Source: JBPRGG01 sp051418075 (GTDB lineage Bacteria; Bacteroidota; Bacteroidia; Cytophagales; Cyclobacteriaceae). From it: DNA of 64,000 bases. Position 1 is the first letter of the stretch. Each line of letters begins with the position of its first letter. Below the pieces are notes generated by a model, which was not told the origin of the DNA, did not search any database, and saw only the letters and a program-made list of their open reading frames with translations. Positions 16,848 to 26,969 of the stretch are shown one piece after another. The stretch spans positions 213,605 through 277,604 of the forward strand of contig JBPRGG010000005.1 in NCBI GenBank assembly GCA_051418075.1, read 5' to 3'. The translations under genes and the position numbers were made by a program.

Positions 16848-17900
16848 ATGAAACTAAATATTGAATTATTAAAAAATGTTTGCGAAATAGCCGGTGCCCC
16901 TGGATTTGAACAGCGTATAAGAAAATTAGTAATTGAACAAGTCAAACCACATGTGGATCGGGTAGAGGTAGATAACCTGGGGAATGTGTATGCTATCAAG
17001 AAAGGAAAGAATAACTCTTCTCAGAAAAAAGTAATGGTAGCAGCCCATATGGATGAAATAGGATTTATTGTCACTCATATAGATGATAATGGCTTTTTGA
17101 GGTTTAATCCTCTGGGAGGTTTTGACCCCAAAACATTAAGCGCTCAAAGGGTAATTGTACATGGAAAAAAAGATTTGATTGGCGTGATGGGAACCAAGCC
17201 GGTTCATGTGATGCCTCAGGAAGAACGCAATAAAATGCCCCGGATCACAGATTTTTTTATTGATCTGGGAATGGAGAAAGGGGAGGTGGAGGAGTTGGTA
17301 AAAATCGGTGATCCGGTTACCCGGGAAAGGAATTTAGTGGAAATGGGCCAGTGTGTGAATTGCAAATCCATTGATAATCGGGTATCCGTGTTTATCTTAA
17401 TTGAGGCCCTTAAAGAAGTTAAGAATAATCCTTTTGACGTGTATGGCGTATTCTCTGTTCAGGAAGAAGTAGGAATCAGGGGGGCCAGCATGGCAGCTCA
17501 TAACATAAACCCGGATTTTGGCTTGGGTTTGGATACCACCATTGCATATGATGTGCCCGGGGCCCAACCTCAGGAAAAAATTACTTCTCTAGGATCCGGA
17601 GCAGCCATAAAGATCATGGATTCATCCGTCATTTGTGATTACCGAATGGTAGCCTATCTGAAAGACCTGGCTGAAAAAAATGAGATCAAATGGCAGCCTG
17701 AGATACTTTCTGCCGGAGGCACTGATACGGCCGGTATTCAGCGAATGGGGAAATCAGGGGCTATTGCAGGAGCTATTTCAATTCCTACCCGGCATTTACA
17801 TCAGGTAATAGAAATGGCACATAAAGAAGATGTATTTCATAGTATCAGGTTACTAAAAGTAGCCCTGGAAAATCTGGATAAATTTGACTGGGAAGATTAA
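16848..17900 (+). CDS. M42 family metallo-aminopeptidase
   Basis: The 350-residue cytoplasmic enzyme has the M42 zinc ligands and catalytic residues in order: VAAHMDEIGF (His and Asp), CKSIDNRVSV (bridging Asp), VQEEVGIRGA (catalytic Glu and ligand Glu), GLDTTI (Asp) and IPTRHLHQVIE (His). M42 members form large tetrahedral dodecamers that trim short peptides; substrate preference (glutamyl, lysyl or deblocking) cannot be read from the sequence. The length of 350 is typical. The gene has its own promoter and a 96-bp gap before the sugar dehydrogenase. Confidence 0.93.
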   Translation: MKLNIELLKNVCEIAGAPGFEQRIRKLVIEQVKPHVDRVEVDNLGNVYAIKKGKNNSSQKKVMVAAHMDEIGFIVTHIDDNGFLRFNPLGGFDPKTLSAQRVIVHGKKDLIGVMGTKPVHVMPQEERNKMPRITDFFIDLGMEKGEVEELVKIGDPVTRERNLVEMGQCVNCKSIDNRVSVFILIEALKEVKNNPFDVYGVFSVQEEVGIRGASMAAHNINPDFGLGLDTTIAYDVPGAQPQEKITSLGSGAAIKIMDSSVICDYRMVAYLKDLAEKNEIKWQPEILSAGGTDTAGIQRMGKSGAIAGAISIPTRHLHQVIEMAHKEDVFHSIRLLKVALENLDKFDWED

Positions 17901-17996
17901 TTGCTGGTCATTATATCGGCTCATCACTAAGAAGATGCATTAAATAACCAAACATTTTTTTATATTTAATCCTTTAAATTCAAACTTTTAAATCTT

Positions 17997-19286
17997 ATGT
18001 TTCAAGATCTGGTAAATAAGAAGAAAAAAATATGTGTGATAGGCCTGGGATATGTAGGCCTGCCCATTGCCCTGGAGTTAGCTAATAAATTTTCAGTCAT
18101 TGGATTTGATATCAATGCCCGAAGGGTGGAAATGATGAAAAATAAGAAGGATCCAAGCAATGAATTGGAAAGCTCAGAATTTGAGCATAAGGATATCGTT
18201 TTTACCCATCACCTGCGGGATATAGAAGATTGTGTTTTTTATATTGTGGCCGTACCTACTCCTATTGATGCCCATAAAGTCCCTGACCTGAGACCTTTGT
18301 TGTCGGCTTGTGAAACCGTGGGACAGGTATTGCAAAAGAATGATTGTGTGGTTTTTGAATCAACCGTATATCCTGGATGTACAGAAGAAGATTGTGTTCC
18401 CATTCTGGAAAAAATGTCAGGATTGACCTATATCAAGGATTTTAAAGTTGGCTATTCACCCGAACGAATTAATCCCGGAGACCGTGAGCATACCCTGACC
18501 AAGATTACTAAAGTAGTATCTGGTTGTGATGAAGCTGCCCTGGAAATGGTGAGCCAGGTATATGGAAGTATTGTTACTGCCGGTGTTTTTAAAGCTACCA
18601 GTATCAAGGTGGCTGAAGCAGCAAAGGTGATAGAAAACACCCAGCGAGATCTTAATATAGCCCTGATGAATGAACTGTCAGTAATCTTCAGCAAGATGGG
18701 AATTAATACTTACGATGTACTGGAAGCAGCTGGCACCAAATGGAATTTCCTGAAATTTTCACCAGGCCTGGTGGGAGGGCATTGTATTGGAGTTGACCCT
18801 TACTACCTGACCCATAAGGCAGATGAAATAGGTTATCACAGCAAGGTGATTTTGGCCGGAAGAAATATCAATGACAATATGGGTGCCATTATAGCCAGAG
18901 AGGTGGTACAACATTTAATTACCCAGGATCGCTCTCTAAAACAGTGTAAAGTTTTGGTCATGGGAGCTACCTTTAAAGAAAATGTGAGTGATATAAGGAA
19001 TTCCAAAGTGACTGATGTGGTAAATGAATTGAAGTCCTACCTGGTCAATGTACATGTTACAGATCCATATGCTGATTCAGAAGAAGTACACCATGAATAT
19101 GGCTATTCTTTGGTCAATGAGCTGGATAATGACTACAATGCCATTGTAATGGCTGTCAATCACAAGAAATTCATAGAACTGGAACCGAATTATTTTGATA
19201 CCATTACCTCACCGGATGCCCTGTTCTTTGATGTGAAGGGAGCCTTTAGAAATAAGGTTAACCATTTGAAATACAAAAGTTTATAA
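17997..19286 (+). CDS. UDP-N-acetyl-hexosamine/UDP-sugar 6-dehydrogenase (TviB/WbpA-like)
   Basis: The 429-residue protein has the NAD-binding motif CVIGLGYVGLPIALELANKF, the central helix KVAEAAKVIENTQRDLNIAL, and the catalytic cysteine in GLVGGHCIGVDPYYL (near residue 262). The C-terminal UDP-binding domain contains VLVMGATFKENVSDIRNSKV. The pattern matches the branch that oxidises UDP-GlcNAc or UDP-GalNAc to uronic acids (TviB, WbpA, WbpO), used in capsule or O-antigen synthesis. The next gene is a uronate-type epimerase 11 bp away, so the pair probably makes a UDP-aminouronate or UDP-galacturonate donor. No glycosyltransferases are adjacent. Confidence 0.9.
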   Translation: MFQDLVNKKKKICVIGLGYVGLPIALELANKFSVIGFDINARRVEMMKNKKDPSNELESSEFEHKDIVFTHHLRDIEDCVFYIVAVPTPIDAHKVPDLRPLLSACETVGQVLQKNDCVVFESTVYPGCTEEDCVPILEKMSGLTYIKDFKVGYSPERINPGDREHTLTKITKVVSGCDEAALEMVSQVYGSIVTAGVFKATSIKVAEAAKVIENTQRDLNIALMNELSVIFSKMGINTYDVLEAAGTKWNFLKFSPGLVGGHCIGVDPYYLTHKADEIGYHSKVILAGRNINDNMGAIIAREVVQHLITQDRSLKQCKVLVMGATFKENVSDIRNSKVTDVVNELKSYLVNVHVTDPYADSEEVHHEYGYSLVNELDNDYNAIVMAVNHKKFIELEPNYFDTITSPDALFFDVKGAFRNKVNHLKYKSL

Positions 19287-19297
19287 AATTTATTTAG

Positions 19298-20344
19298 ATG
19301 AAAGTTTTGGTCACCGGAACAGCCGGATTTATAGGAATGCATACTGCTTTAAAATTACTGGATCTAGGTCATGAAGTGGTAGGTTTGGATAATATCAATG
19401 ATTATTATGATACCAGGCTTAAGTATTCCCGCCTGAATGAACAGGGTATAGATATTGAAAAAATCAGCTACAACAAGCTTTTGAGAGGAAAAGCATCCCT
19501 GTCGTTTATCCAGCTGCATCTGGAGGACCGTGAAAACCTGGGAAAATTATTTGAACAAGAGTCTTTTGATTATGTGATCAACCTGGCGGCTCAGGCAGGA
19601 GTGAGGTATTCTCTGAAGAACCCTTTTACCTATGTAGATAGTAATATTGCCGGCTTCTTATCTATTTTGGAGAGTTGCCGGTACCATAATATCAAACATT
19701 TGATCTATGCCTCCAGCTCATCGGTTTACGGATTGAATACAAAAATTCCTTTTGAAGAATCCAATGCTACAGAGCATCCTGTGTCTTTATATGCTACTTC
19801 CAAAAAGACCAATGAGCTGATGGCCCATACCTATTCACACTTGTTTAATATTCCTACCACCGGATTGAGGTTTTTTACTGTTTATGGTCCCTGGGGGCGT
19901 CCGGATATGGCCTTGTTTATCTTTACCAAGAGTATTCTGGAGGATAAACCCATAGAGGTTTTCAATCAGGGGGATATGTTCCGTGACTTTACTTATATTG
20001 ATGATATTGTGAATGGTATTGTGGGGTTGATGACCCACATTCCAGTGCCTTCTCCACAGTTTGATGCCAGTCAACCTGTGACTTCTGAAAGTTCCGCCCC
20101 CTACCGTATTTATAATATTGGCAACAGCTCGCCAGTCAACCTAATGGATTTTGTAAGAGCTCTGGAAGATAAGCTGCAAAAGAAGGCCAATATAGACTAT
20201 CAGCCGATTCAGCCGGGGGATGTAAAAACCACCTATGCTGATACTTCTGCTTTGGAAAAAGCCATTGGCTATAAGCCTAATACACCGATTAAATTAGGTA
20301 TCAGTCGATTTGTTGACTGGTACACAGAATTTAATAAAATTTAA
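19298..20344 (+). CDS. NAD-dependent epimerase, UDP-glucuronate 4-epimerase-like
   Basis: The 348-residue extended short-chain dehydrogenase begins VLVTGTAGFIGMHTALKLLD (TGxxGxxG) and has SSSSVYG and SLYATSKKTNEL (Tyr-x3-Lys catalytic pair). LDNINDYYDTRLKYSRL and FRDFTYIDDIVNGI are typical of UDP-glucuronate 4-epimerases (CapI/LpsL). It inverts C4 of a UDP-uronate in the cytoplasm. Coupling to the preceding dehydrogenase supports a uronate substrate; the acetamido-uronate branch (TviC-like) is the alternative. Confidence 0.9.
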   Translation: MKVLVTGTAGFIGMHTALKLLDLGHEVVGLDNINDYYDTRLKYSRLNEQGIDIEKISYNKLLRGKASLSFIQLHLEDRENLGKLFEQESFDYVINLAAQAGVRYSLKNPFTYVDSNIAGFLSILESCRYHNIKHLIYASSSSVYGLNTKIPFEESNATEHPVSLYATSKKTNELMAHTYSHLFNIPTTGLRFFTVYGPWGRPDMALFIFTKSILEDKPIEVFNQGDMFRDFTYIDDIVNGIVGLMTHIPVPSPQFDASQPVTSESSAPYRIYNIGNSSPVNLMDFVRALEDKLQKKANIDYQPIQPGDVKTTYADTSALEKAIGYKPNTPIKLGISRFVDWYTEFNKI

Positions 20345-20356
20345 TCAGGTGTGGAT

Positions 20357-21169
20357 TCATTGCTGCCGGATCAGTTCTTTGATGATGAGGGTCATGCCAG
20401 GCTCTGCCTGGGCTGCAGCAGATAGAATGTCAGCAATATCTACTTTTTTAATCTGACCAGGAATGCCCATATCGGTAATTACAGATACGGCAAAACAGGG
20501 GATACCCATTTGTCTGGCTACGATATTTTCCGGTATGGTGGACATACCCACCGCATCTGCGCCAATAATCCTCAGGAACTTGTATTCTGCTTCGGTTTCC
20601 AGGTTAGGCCCGGATACACTGGCATAAACGCCTGTATGGACCTTAATTTGATGTTGTCTGGCTATTTCAAGGGCCTGACTTATCATAGACTGATCATAGG
20701 CATCACTCATGTCAGGAAACCGGTGTCCAAATTCTTCATAATTCTTTCCTCTCAGTGGATTTTCCGGTAATAGATTTATATGATCATTGATGATCATCAG
20801 ATCACTTACTTTTTGGGCTGGGTTTAGTCCTCCCGCTGCATTGGAAATAAACAGTTTTTCCACCCCAAGCCACTTCATTACCCTTACAGGAAAGGTAATT
20901 TGCTGCATGGTGTATCCCTCATAGTAATGAAACCTTCCCTGCATGGCCACAATTTGCCTGCCCCCTAATTTTCCGAATATCAATTTACCATGATGGCTCT
21001 CTACGGTACTTAGGGGAAAATGTGGTATTTCATCATAATTTAATTCCAACTCTGATTCAATTTCATGGGCCAGTGCACCTAAGCCGGTACCTAAAATGAC
21101 TCCGAACTGAGGCCTGGTAGCATATTTATTTTGTATAAAAAGGGTAGTTTCTTTTATTTTTTCAATCAT
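20357..21169 (-). CDS. Purine nucleoside phosphorylase (trimeric type)
   Basis: From the ATG at 21169 the product has 270 residues and begins MIEKIKETTLFIQNKYATRP; an upstream ATG seven codons earlier is less likely because homologues start near here. Motifs are GVILGTGLGAL (phosphate site), ESHHGKLIFGKL, ISNAAGGLNP, and YKFLRIIGADAVGMSTIPEN with the purine-binding Glu and Met. It splits inosine and guanosine with phosphate for purine salvage. It is convergent with the epimerase gene, with 12 bp between the stops. Confidence 0.93.
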   Translation of the reverse strand: MIEKIKETTLFIQNKYATRPQFGVILGTGLGALAHEIESELELNYDEIPHFPLSTVESHHGKLIFGKLGGRQIVAMQGRFHYYEGYTMQQITFPVRVMKWLGVEKLFISNAAGGLNPAQKVSDLMIINDHINLLPENPLRGKNYEEFGHRFPDMSDAYDQSMISQALEIARQHQIKVHTGVYASVSGPNLETEAEYKFLRIIGADAVGMSTIPENIVARQMGIPCFAVSVITDMGIPGQIKKVDIADILSAAAQAEPGMTLIIKELIRQQ

Positions 21170-21434
21170 GATAGCATATTTAATCGCCACAAAAATATAG
21201 AATATGGTACTATATGGAAGTTAATTTTATAATTATTTATGCGGATGCACTGTATTTCAATTTTCAAATTTGACATCCCAGATTTGCAAATTGTTTATTT
21301 TTATCCCGGACCTTATCCTTAAATATCAGTTGATACATTTTTTGTAGCATCCAAATATAGTTTTTACTGTTAGTTTTGTTTTTTCTTTATATATTTACCG
21401 AACTTAAAGATTGACCGTTTAATTTAGATTGGAA

Positions 21435-22553
21435 ATGAAATTTATAGTCTCCTCATCAGCTTTATTAAAAGAGTTACTAAAAATAAATGGTGTAATAACC
21501 ACCAATCCTGTAGTTCCAATACTGGAGAATTTTCTTTTTGAGATCAGTGGCAAACAGCTGACAATTACTGCTTCTGATTTGCAAACCTCTATGATCACTT
21601 CTCTGGAAGTTGGGGCCAGGGAAGATGGACAAGTAGCAGTGCCAGCCAGAATTTTACTGGATACCCTTAGAAATCTGCCAGAGCAGCCTGTTACTTTTAC
21701 GGTAGACCAGGAGACTTTTGGCATAGAGCTCAGCTCAGACAACGGAAGATACAAACTAGCTGGTGAAAATGCAGCTGATTTTCCTAAAGTGCCCACAGTT
21801 TCTGAAGCAAACAGCGTAGATCTTTCCACCGAAGTTTTAAGTAGTGCCTTGTACAATACTATTTTTGCTACCAGTAATGATGAGTTACGGCCCGCCATGA
21901 CTGGGGTTATGGTACAGTTTGGAGAAGCCAGCACTACCTTTGTGGCTACAGACGGACATAGATTATCAAGATATAGAAGGGTGGATGTGGTTTCAGAAGT
22001 AGAAAACCATATTATCATACCCCGCAAGGCCCTGAATTTATTGAAAAACACACTTCCCTCAGAAAATTCCAACGTGGTGCTGGAATACAACAGTTCCAAT
22101 GCCTTTTTTAGTTTTGATAGCATTAGAATGATTTGCCGGTTAATTGATGAACGTTTTCCTGACTATGAAAATGTCATACCTTTGGATAATACGAATGAAG
22201 TTATCATCGACAGATTGGAGCTGTTAAGTTCTTTAAAAAGAATTGCCATATATGCCAATAAGACTACTAACCAGGTAAGGATTAAAATCACCGGAAGTGA
22301 GTTGCAGATATCTGCTGAAGATATTGATTTTTCCAATGAAGCCAATGAACGGTTATCTTGTCAGCATGATGGAGAGGATATAGAAATAGGGTTTAATGCC
22401 CGTTTTTTAATTGATATCCTGAATACCATTGATTCCAAAACAGTAAGGATGACCCTATCCCAGCCAAACAGAGCCGGATTGTTATACCCTACTGAAAAAG
22501 ATTCCAAGGAAGATATTTTACTACTGGCCATGCCGGTGATGCTGGCCGACTAA
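21435..22553 (+). CDS. dnaN: DNA polymerase III beta sliding clamp
   Basis: The product from the ATG at 21435 has 372 residues and begins MKFIVSSSALLKELLKINGV, as other Bacteroidota clamps do; a TTG two codons upstream is rejected. The three clamp domains are visible (DLQTSMITSLEVG; ATDGHRLSRYRRV; FPDYENVIPLDNTNEV), and the end (LLYPTEKDSKEDILLLAMPV) is a variant of the usual M-P-x-R/V tail. It encircles DNA and tethers the replicase. No replication origin or dnaA is nearby, as is usual for this phylum. Its stop overlaps the convergent murA gene by 4 bp. Confidence 0.96.
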   Translation: MKFIVSSSALLKELLKINGVITTNPVVPILENFLFEISGKQLTITASDLQTSMITSLEVGAREDGQVAVPARILLDTLRNLPEQPVTFTVDQETFGIELSSDNGRYKLAGENAADFPKVPTVSEANSVDLSTEVLSSALYNTIFATSNDELRPAMTGVMVQFGEASTTFVATDGHRLSRYRRVDVVSEVENHIIIPRKALNLLKNTLPSENSNVVLEYNSSNAFFSFDSIRMICRLIDERFPDYENVIPLDNTNEVIIDRLELLSSLKRIAIYANKTTNQVRIKITGSELQISAEDIDFSNEANERLSCQHDGEDIEIGFNARFLIDILNTIDSKTVRMTLSQPNRAGLLYPTEKDSKEDILLLAMPVMLAD

Positions 22554-23857
22554 GGCAGCCTCCGGATGTCAGCTCCCAGGGCATTCAGACGTTGATCTAT
22601 TTGCTGATAACCACGGTCAATTTGCTCAATATTATAGATCTGGCTTTCACCCTGGGCTGATAAGGCTGCAATCAATAAAGCTACTCCAGCCCTAATGTCG
22701 GGGGAACTCATGGCAATTCCCCTTAGTGGAAATTTGCGCTCCAGGCCAATGACAGTAGCCCGATGAGGATCACATAATATGATCTGGGCACCCATATCAA
22801 TCAATTTGTCTACAAAGAATAACCTGCTTTCAAACATCTTTTGATGGATCAAGACTGTTCCTTTGGCTTGTGTAGCTGTGACCAGTATAATGCTGAGTAA
22901 ATCCGGGGTAAATCCAGGCCAGATGGCATCTGATACGGTGAGAATGGATCCATCCATGAAGGTTTCTATTTCATAGATACTTTGGCTGGGAATATAAATA
23001 TCATCATTCGTTACTTCAAATTTGATTCCCAGCTTTCTGAATACTTCAGGAATAATACCTAATTGATCCACCCGGGCTTGTTTTATGGTAATTTCAGATT
23101 GGGTCATGGCTGCCAGGCCCATAAAACTACCTACTTCGATCATGTCAGGTAGTAGGCAATGCGTAGTGCCATGCAACTGCTTTACACCTTCAATTGTGAG
23201 CAGATTAGAGCCAATCCCCTTGATATTTGCACCCATATGACTGAGCATACGACACAATTGCTGCACATAAGGTTCACAGGCGGCGTTGTATATGGTAGTT
23301 TTTCCTTTGGCCAGTATGGCAGCCATGATAATGTTAGCGGTACCAGTTACTGAAGCTTCATCCAAAAGCATATAATTGCCGGTCAATTTTGAAGCATCAA
23401 TGGTGAAAAGATGATCTGGTTGGTCAAAATTAAATTTAGCCCCTAATTGCTGAAATCCATAAAAATGGGTGTCCAATCTTCTCCTGCCTATCTTATCTCC
23501 TCCAGGCTTGGGGATTTTGGCTCGGCCAAACCGGGCTAACAGGGGGCCCAATATCATGATTGAACCTCTCAGAACAGCAGCTTTATTTCTGTATTCTTCT
23601 GATTCCAGGTAAGTAAGGTCAATTTGATCGGCGGTAAACTGGTAAGTTTCCGGAGCTGTATTTTCCACCTTTACCCCCAAAGATGCCAGCAAGTCAATCA
23701 GTACCATGACATCCCTGATAGCAGGAATTTTCTGAATAGTAACTGGTTCTGAAGTGAGAAGAACGGCACATATTACCTGTAGTGCCTCATTTTTAGCTCC
23801 CTGGGGTATCAATGTTCCCTTTAAAGGTTTCCCCCCTTTGATCAGAAAGGAAGCCAT
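22550..23857 (-). CDS. murA: UDP-N-acetylglucosamine 1-carboxyvinyltransferase with Asp at the fosfomycin site
   Basis: The 435-residue EPSP-synthase-fold enzyme has GGKPLKGTLIPQGAKNEALQ with the essential Lys-Asn, LRGSIMILGPLLARFG, and PGGDKIGRRRLDTH. At residue 121 an Asp stands where E. coli MurA has catalytic Cys115. This change is known in Mycobacterium and Chlamydia and makes the enzyme resistant to fosfomycin. MurA transfers enolpyruvate to UDP-GlcNAc, the first committed step of peptidoglycan synthesis. It follows the DUF4290 gene with a 1-bp overlap, suggesting translational coupling. Confidence 0.96.
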   Translation of the reverse strand: MASFLIKGGKPLKGTLIPQGAKNEALQVICAVLLTSEPVTIQKIPAIRDVMVLIDLLASLGVKVENTAPETYQFTADQIDLTYLESEEYRNKAAVLRGSIMILGPLLARFGRAKIPKPGGDKIGRRRLDTHFYGFQQLGAKFNFDQPDHLFTIDASKLTGNYMLLDEASVTGTANIIMAAILAKGKTTIYNAACEPYVQQLCRMLSHMGANIKGIGSNLLTIEGVKQLHGTTHCLLPDMIEVGSFMGLAAMTQSEITIKQARVDQLGIIPEVFRKLGIKFEVTNDDIYIPSQSIYEIETFMDGSILTVSDAIWPGFTPDLLSIILVTATQAKGTVLIHQKMFESRLFFVDKLIDMGAQIILCDPHRATVIGLERKFPLRGIAMSSPDIRAGVALLIAALSAQGESQIYNIEQIDRGYQQIDQRLNALGADIRRLP

Positions 23858-24495
23858 TAATTTTTACGTTTCCGGCCTCCTGTGTATTTTCTTGATTTAC
23901 TGCTGCCAGATGAACTGCTGGATCGCGGTTTTTCCTTATAAGTTGATTCAAATAAATTATTCTCTTTCACCTTATTTACATCCATATCCAATTGGCCATT
24001 AGACAACTCCTTAATGTTATCAACAATCACGACATCATCAATGTTCTCTTTGTTCCAGATAGTATAAAAACCTTTCATGAGTCGTCCAATATAAATAGTT
24101 GCCGCTTCTCGCTCTTCCGGGTCCTCCATCTCTATGGCCTTTTGTATCATCAGGTAAATATTATGGCCGTAATGTTTATATTTTATCCGATGAACATTAT
24201 AATCCATTTTCTTAGGCTTTTTGCCTAAAATATCTTTGGGAGGTACCGGATAGGGAGATTCCACATCCAGGGTAAAATCAGACATAATAAACAGATCATC
24301 CCATAATTTTTGAGTGGTTTCATTGGTTTCTTTGAAGGCAGGATTTATTTGCTTCATTAAATCTACCAGGGAGTGGGCATACCTGGTTCTGGTTTCCTTG
24401 TCTTCCACTGTGGAAAGGTAAGCTACCAATTTTTGAACATTTCTACCGTATTCTTTCAAGATCAAAGGGGGTTTGTTAACTTCAAATTCACTCAT
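23857..24495 (-). CDS. DUF4290 protein
   Basis: The 212-residue protein begins MSEFEVNKPPLILKEYGRNV and contains EYGRNVQKLVAYLSTVED, YARSLVD-like YAHSLVDLMKQINPAF, and YGHNIYLMIQKAIEMEDPEE, typical of a Bacteroidota-restricted family found next to murA. It is helical, soluble, and ends in a Ser/Gly/Lys/Arg-rich tail (SSSSGSSKSRKYTGGRKRKN) that could bind nucleic acid or anionic surfaces. The function is unknown. Conserved linkage to murA suggests a role around cell-wall synthesis. Confidence 0.85.
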   Translation of the reverse strand: MSEFEVNKPPLILKEYGRNVQKLVAYLSTVEDKETRTRYAHSLVDLMKQINPAFKETNETTQKLWDDLFIMSDFTLDVESPYPVPPKDILGKKPKKMDYNVHRIKYKHYGHNIYLMIQKAIEMEDPEEREAATIYIGRLMKGFYTIWNKENIDDVVIVDNIKELSNGQLDMDVNKVKENNLFESTYKEKPRSSSSSGSSKSRKYTGGRKRKN

Positions 24496-24585
24496 GATAC
24501 TATATTTTTCTTAGTTGATGAGTTATACAATTTATTAAGTCCTTAGTTAATAAAAAAGTTTAATAAGAAAGGACAAATCAAGGAC

Positions 24586-26829
24586 TTAGTTTAAAATTTT
24601 AAGTTTCGCAAAGCTAAGCAATAAAGTCTTCTCTCCAAAGTTTTCAAATACAACTTTTGCTTTACGGTTGGCTCCATCTGTATCCATTTTAACTACCTTG
24701 CCAAAACCGAATTTAGGATGCTCCACCCTCATTCCCGTACTAAGACCTGAAGTGTCACTGGGTTTAAAATCTGGAGAAGGAACATGTTTAGCCTGGTTAT
24801 TCCGGGCAGGAGCAGGTTTAGAATAAAGATTTTTCACAAAAGATGAATTGATTAAAGGCTGCTGGGGCGAGGAAGAATATTTCCTGCTCACGTTGATATA
24901 AGCCGGGTCAATTTCTTCCAGAAAACGACTGGCTTCGCAATCTTTCAGCCTGCCAAAGCGGTAGCGACTCAGGGCATAGCACAGGAACAATTTTTCTTTA
25001 GCACGGGTAATAGCTACATAAAATAGGCGTCTTTCTTCCTCAAGATCAGCCCGGCTAGTCAGCATCATCTGAGAGGGAAACAGATCCTCTTCCATACCCA
25101 CCACATAAACATGTTTAAACTCCAGCCCTTTAGCCATATGAATGGTCATCAGGGTAACTTTATCTTCATCGTCATCATCATCACTGGCATCCATCCCCGT
25201 GATCAAACTCACTTCCTGCAAAAAGGCTCCCAAAGATTTATCTTCATTATCAGGGTCATCCACAAACTCTTTAATGGCATTCAATAATTCCTGTACGTTT
25301 TCATAGCGGTTCACTCCATCCAGAGTCTTGTCATCATACAGTTCTTTGAGCAGACCTGATTTTTTGGCAATTTCATTGGCAGCCTCATAGGCATCTTTCT
25401 TATCCACTGCAATCTTAAAGCTTTTGATCAGTGTCACAAAGTTAGTTATGGCATTGGCAATCCGCCCACCCATAAATCTTTGTATCTGATTCAATACATT
25501 CCATAAGGGAAGTTCATTTTCATTGGAGGCCACAATAATCTTACTGACGGAAGTGTTCCCAATGCCCCTCTTGGGCAGGTTGATGATCCGTTTAAACGAT
25601 TCCTCATCATTGTTATTCATTACAAAGCGAAGGTAAGCCAGCAGATCCTTGATTTCCTTTCTTTGATAAAAAGAAAGTCCACCCACAATCTTGTATTTGA
25701 TGTTCATCCGACGCAGGGCATCTTCAATGGCCCTGGACTGACTGTTTGTCCGGTATAAAATGGCTACTTCGTTATTGCTTAATTGCTTGTTAACCCTTTC
25801 CTCAAAAATGGAAGAGGCTACCAGGCGTCCTTCTTCACCATCTGAAGAAGCCTTGATCAATTCAATCAGATCACCTTCCAGGTTAGAGGTCCATACCCTT
25901 TTTCTGAGTTGGGCCTTGTTTTTCAGAATTAAGGTATTAGCCGCATTTACAATGGTCTGGGTAGACCGGTAGTTTTGCTCCAGCTTAATAATCCTGAGTT
26001 CAGGATAATGCTTTTCAAAGTTCAGGATGTTATGAATATCAGCTCCCCTGAAAGCATAGATGCTTTGGGCATCATCTCCCACCACACAAATGTTTTCTCT
26101 TACACTGGCCAGCATTTTAATTATATAGTATTGTGAAATGTTGGTATCCTGAAACTCGTCAACCAGTACATAGTGAAACCTTTGCTGGTATCTATTCAAT
26201 ACATCTGTGTGGGTTTTGAACAACAGATAAGTGTTGAAAAGTAAGTCATCAAAATCCATTGCTCCGGCTTTGAAGCACCTTTCGCTATAGGCTTTGTAAA
26301 TTTTACCAATTTCCGGCCGTTGAGATTCCTGATCATCAGCCTGGTAAGCCGGATTAGAAAGGTAATCATGCCAGGAGATCAATCTGTTTTTGGCTGATGA
26401 AATTTTATTGTATACAATATTTGCTTTATACAGTTTATCATTCAGGTTGAGCTCCTTTACGATGGTTTTGATCAATGATTTGGAATCATCTGTGTCATAG
26501 ATGGTAAAATTGCTGGAATATCCTATCTTTTCAGCTTCAATCCGCAATATTTTAGCGAAGACAGAGTGAAAGGTGCCCATCCAGATATTTCTTGCATCCG
26601 GGCCTACCACGGTTTCAATCCTGTGTCTCATTTCGCGGGCTGCTTTATTGGTAAATGTAAGGGCCAGTATCCGGAAAGGATCTACATCATGTGCCTTGAT
26701 AAGGTGGGCTATTCGAAAAGTAAGCACCCTGGTTTTTCCGGAGCCTGCCCCGGCAATGATCATGGTTGGTCCTTCTATATTAATTACACCTTCTCTTTGA
26801 GGTTCATTTAAACCTTGTAAGTATTCCAT
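24586..26829 (-). CDS. UvrD/PcrA-type SF1A DNA helicase
   Basis: The 747-residue helicase has GLNEPQREGVINIEGPTMII (Q motif), AGAGSGKTRVL (Walker A), VDEFQDTNISQY (Walker B), VGDDAQSIYAFRGA, LEQNYRST, VTLMTIHMAKGLEFKHVYVV and RRLFYVAITRAKEKLFL. The C-terminal part includes a Tudor-like module (GMRVEHPKFGFGKVVKMDTD) that in PcrA binds RNA polymerase. It unwinds DNA 3'-5' during repair and resolves transcription conflicts. It lies 90 bp upstream of DUF4290 on the same strand orientation but has a separate AT-rich leader. Confidence 0.95.
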   Translation of the reverse strand: MEYLQGLNEPQREGVINIEGPTMIIAGAGSGKTRVLTFRIAHLIKAHDVDPFRILALTFTNKAAREMRHRIETVVGPDARNIWMGTFHSVFAKILRIEAEKIGYSSNFTIYDTDDSKSLIKTIVKELNLNDKLYKANIVYNKISSAKNRLISWHDYLSNPAYQADDQESQRPEIGKIYKAYSERCFKAGAMDFDDLLFNTYLLFKTHTDVLNRYQQRFHYVLVDEFQDTNISQYYIIKMLASVRENICVVGDDAQSIYAFRGADIHNILNFEKHYPELRIIKLEQNYRSTQTIVNAANTLILKNKAQLRKRVWTSNLEGDLIELIKASSDGEEGRLVASSIFEERVNKQLSNNEVAILYRTNSQSRAIEDALRRMNIKYKIVGGLSFYQRKEIKDLLAYLRFVMNNNDEESFKRIINLPKRGIGNTSVSKIIVASNENELPLWNVLNQIQRFMGGRIANAITNFVTLIKSFKIAVDKKDAYEAANEIAKKSGLLKELYDDKTLDGVNRYENVQELLNAIKEFVDDPDNEDKSLGAFLQEVSLITGMDASDDDDDEDKVTLMTIHMAKGLEFKHVYVVGMEEDLFPSQMMLTSRADLEEERRLFYVAITRAKEKLFLCYALSRYRFGRLKDCEASRFLEEIDPAYINVSRKYSSSPQQPLINSSFVKNLYSKPAPARNNQAKHVPSPDFKPSDTSGLSTGMRVEHPKFGFGKVVKMDTDGANRKAKVVFENFGEKTLLLSFAKLKILN

Positions 26830-26969
26830 GCCAACTGATTTTCAAAATTTGATCTGCAAAACTAACGACTTGATCGCAAGCACTTCTATAATTATACAAA
26901 TTAAATTAAAAAATAATCTCTGAACTGAAAAAAATATTTGTATGTTTAAAGATTTGAAACACTGAACCA

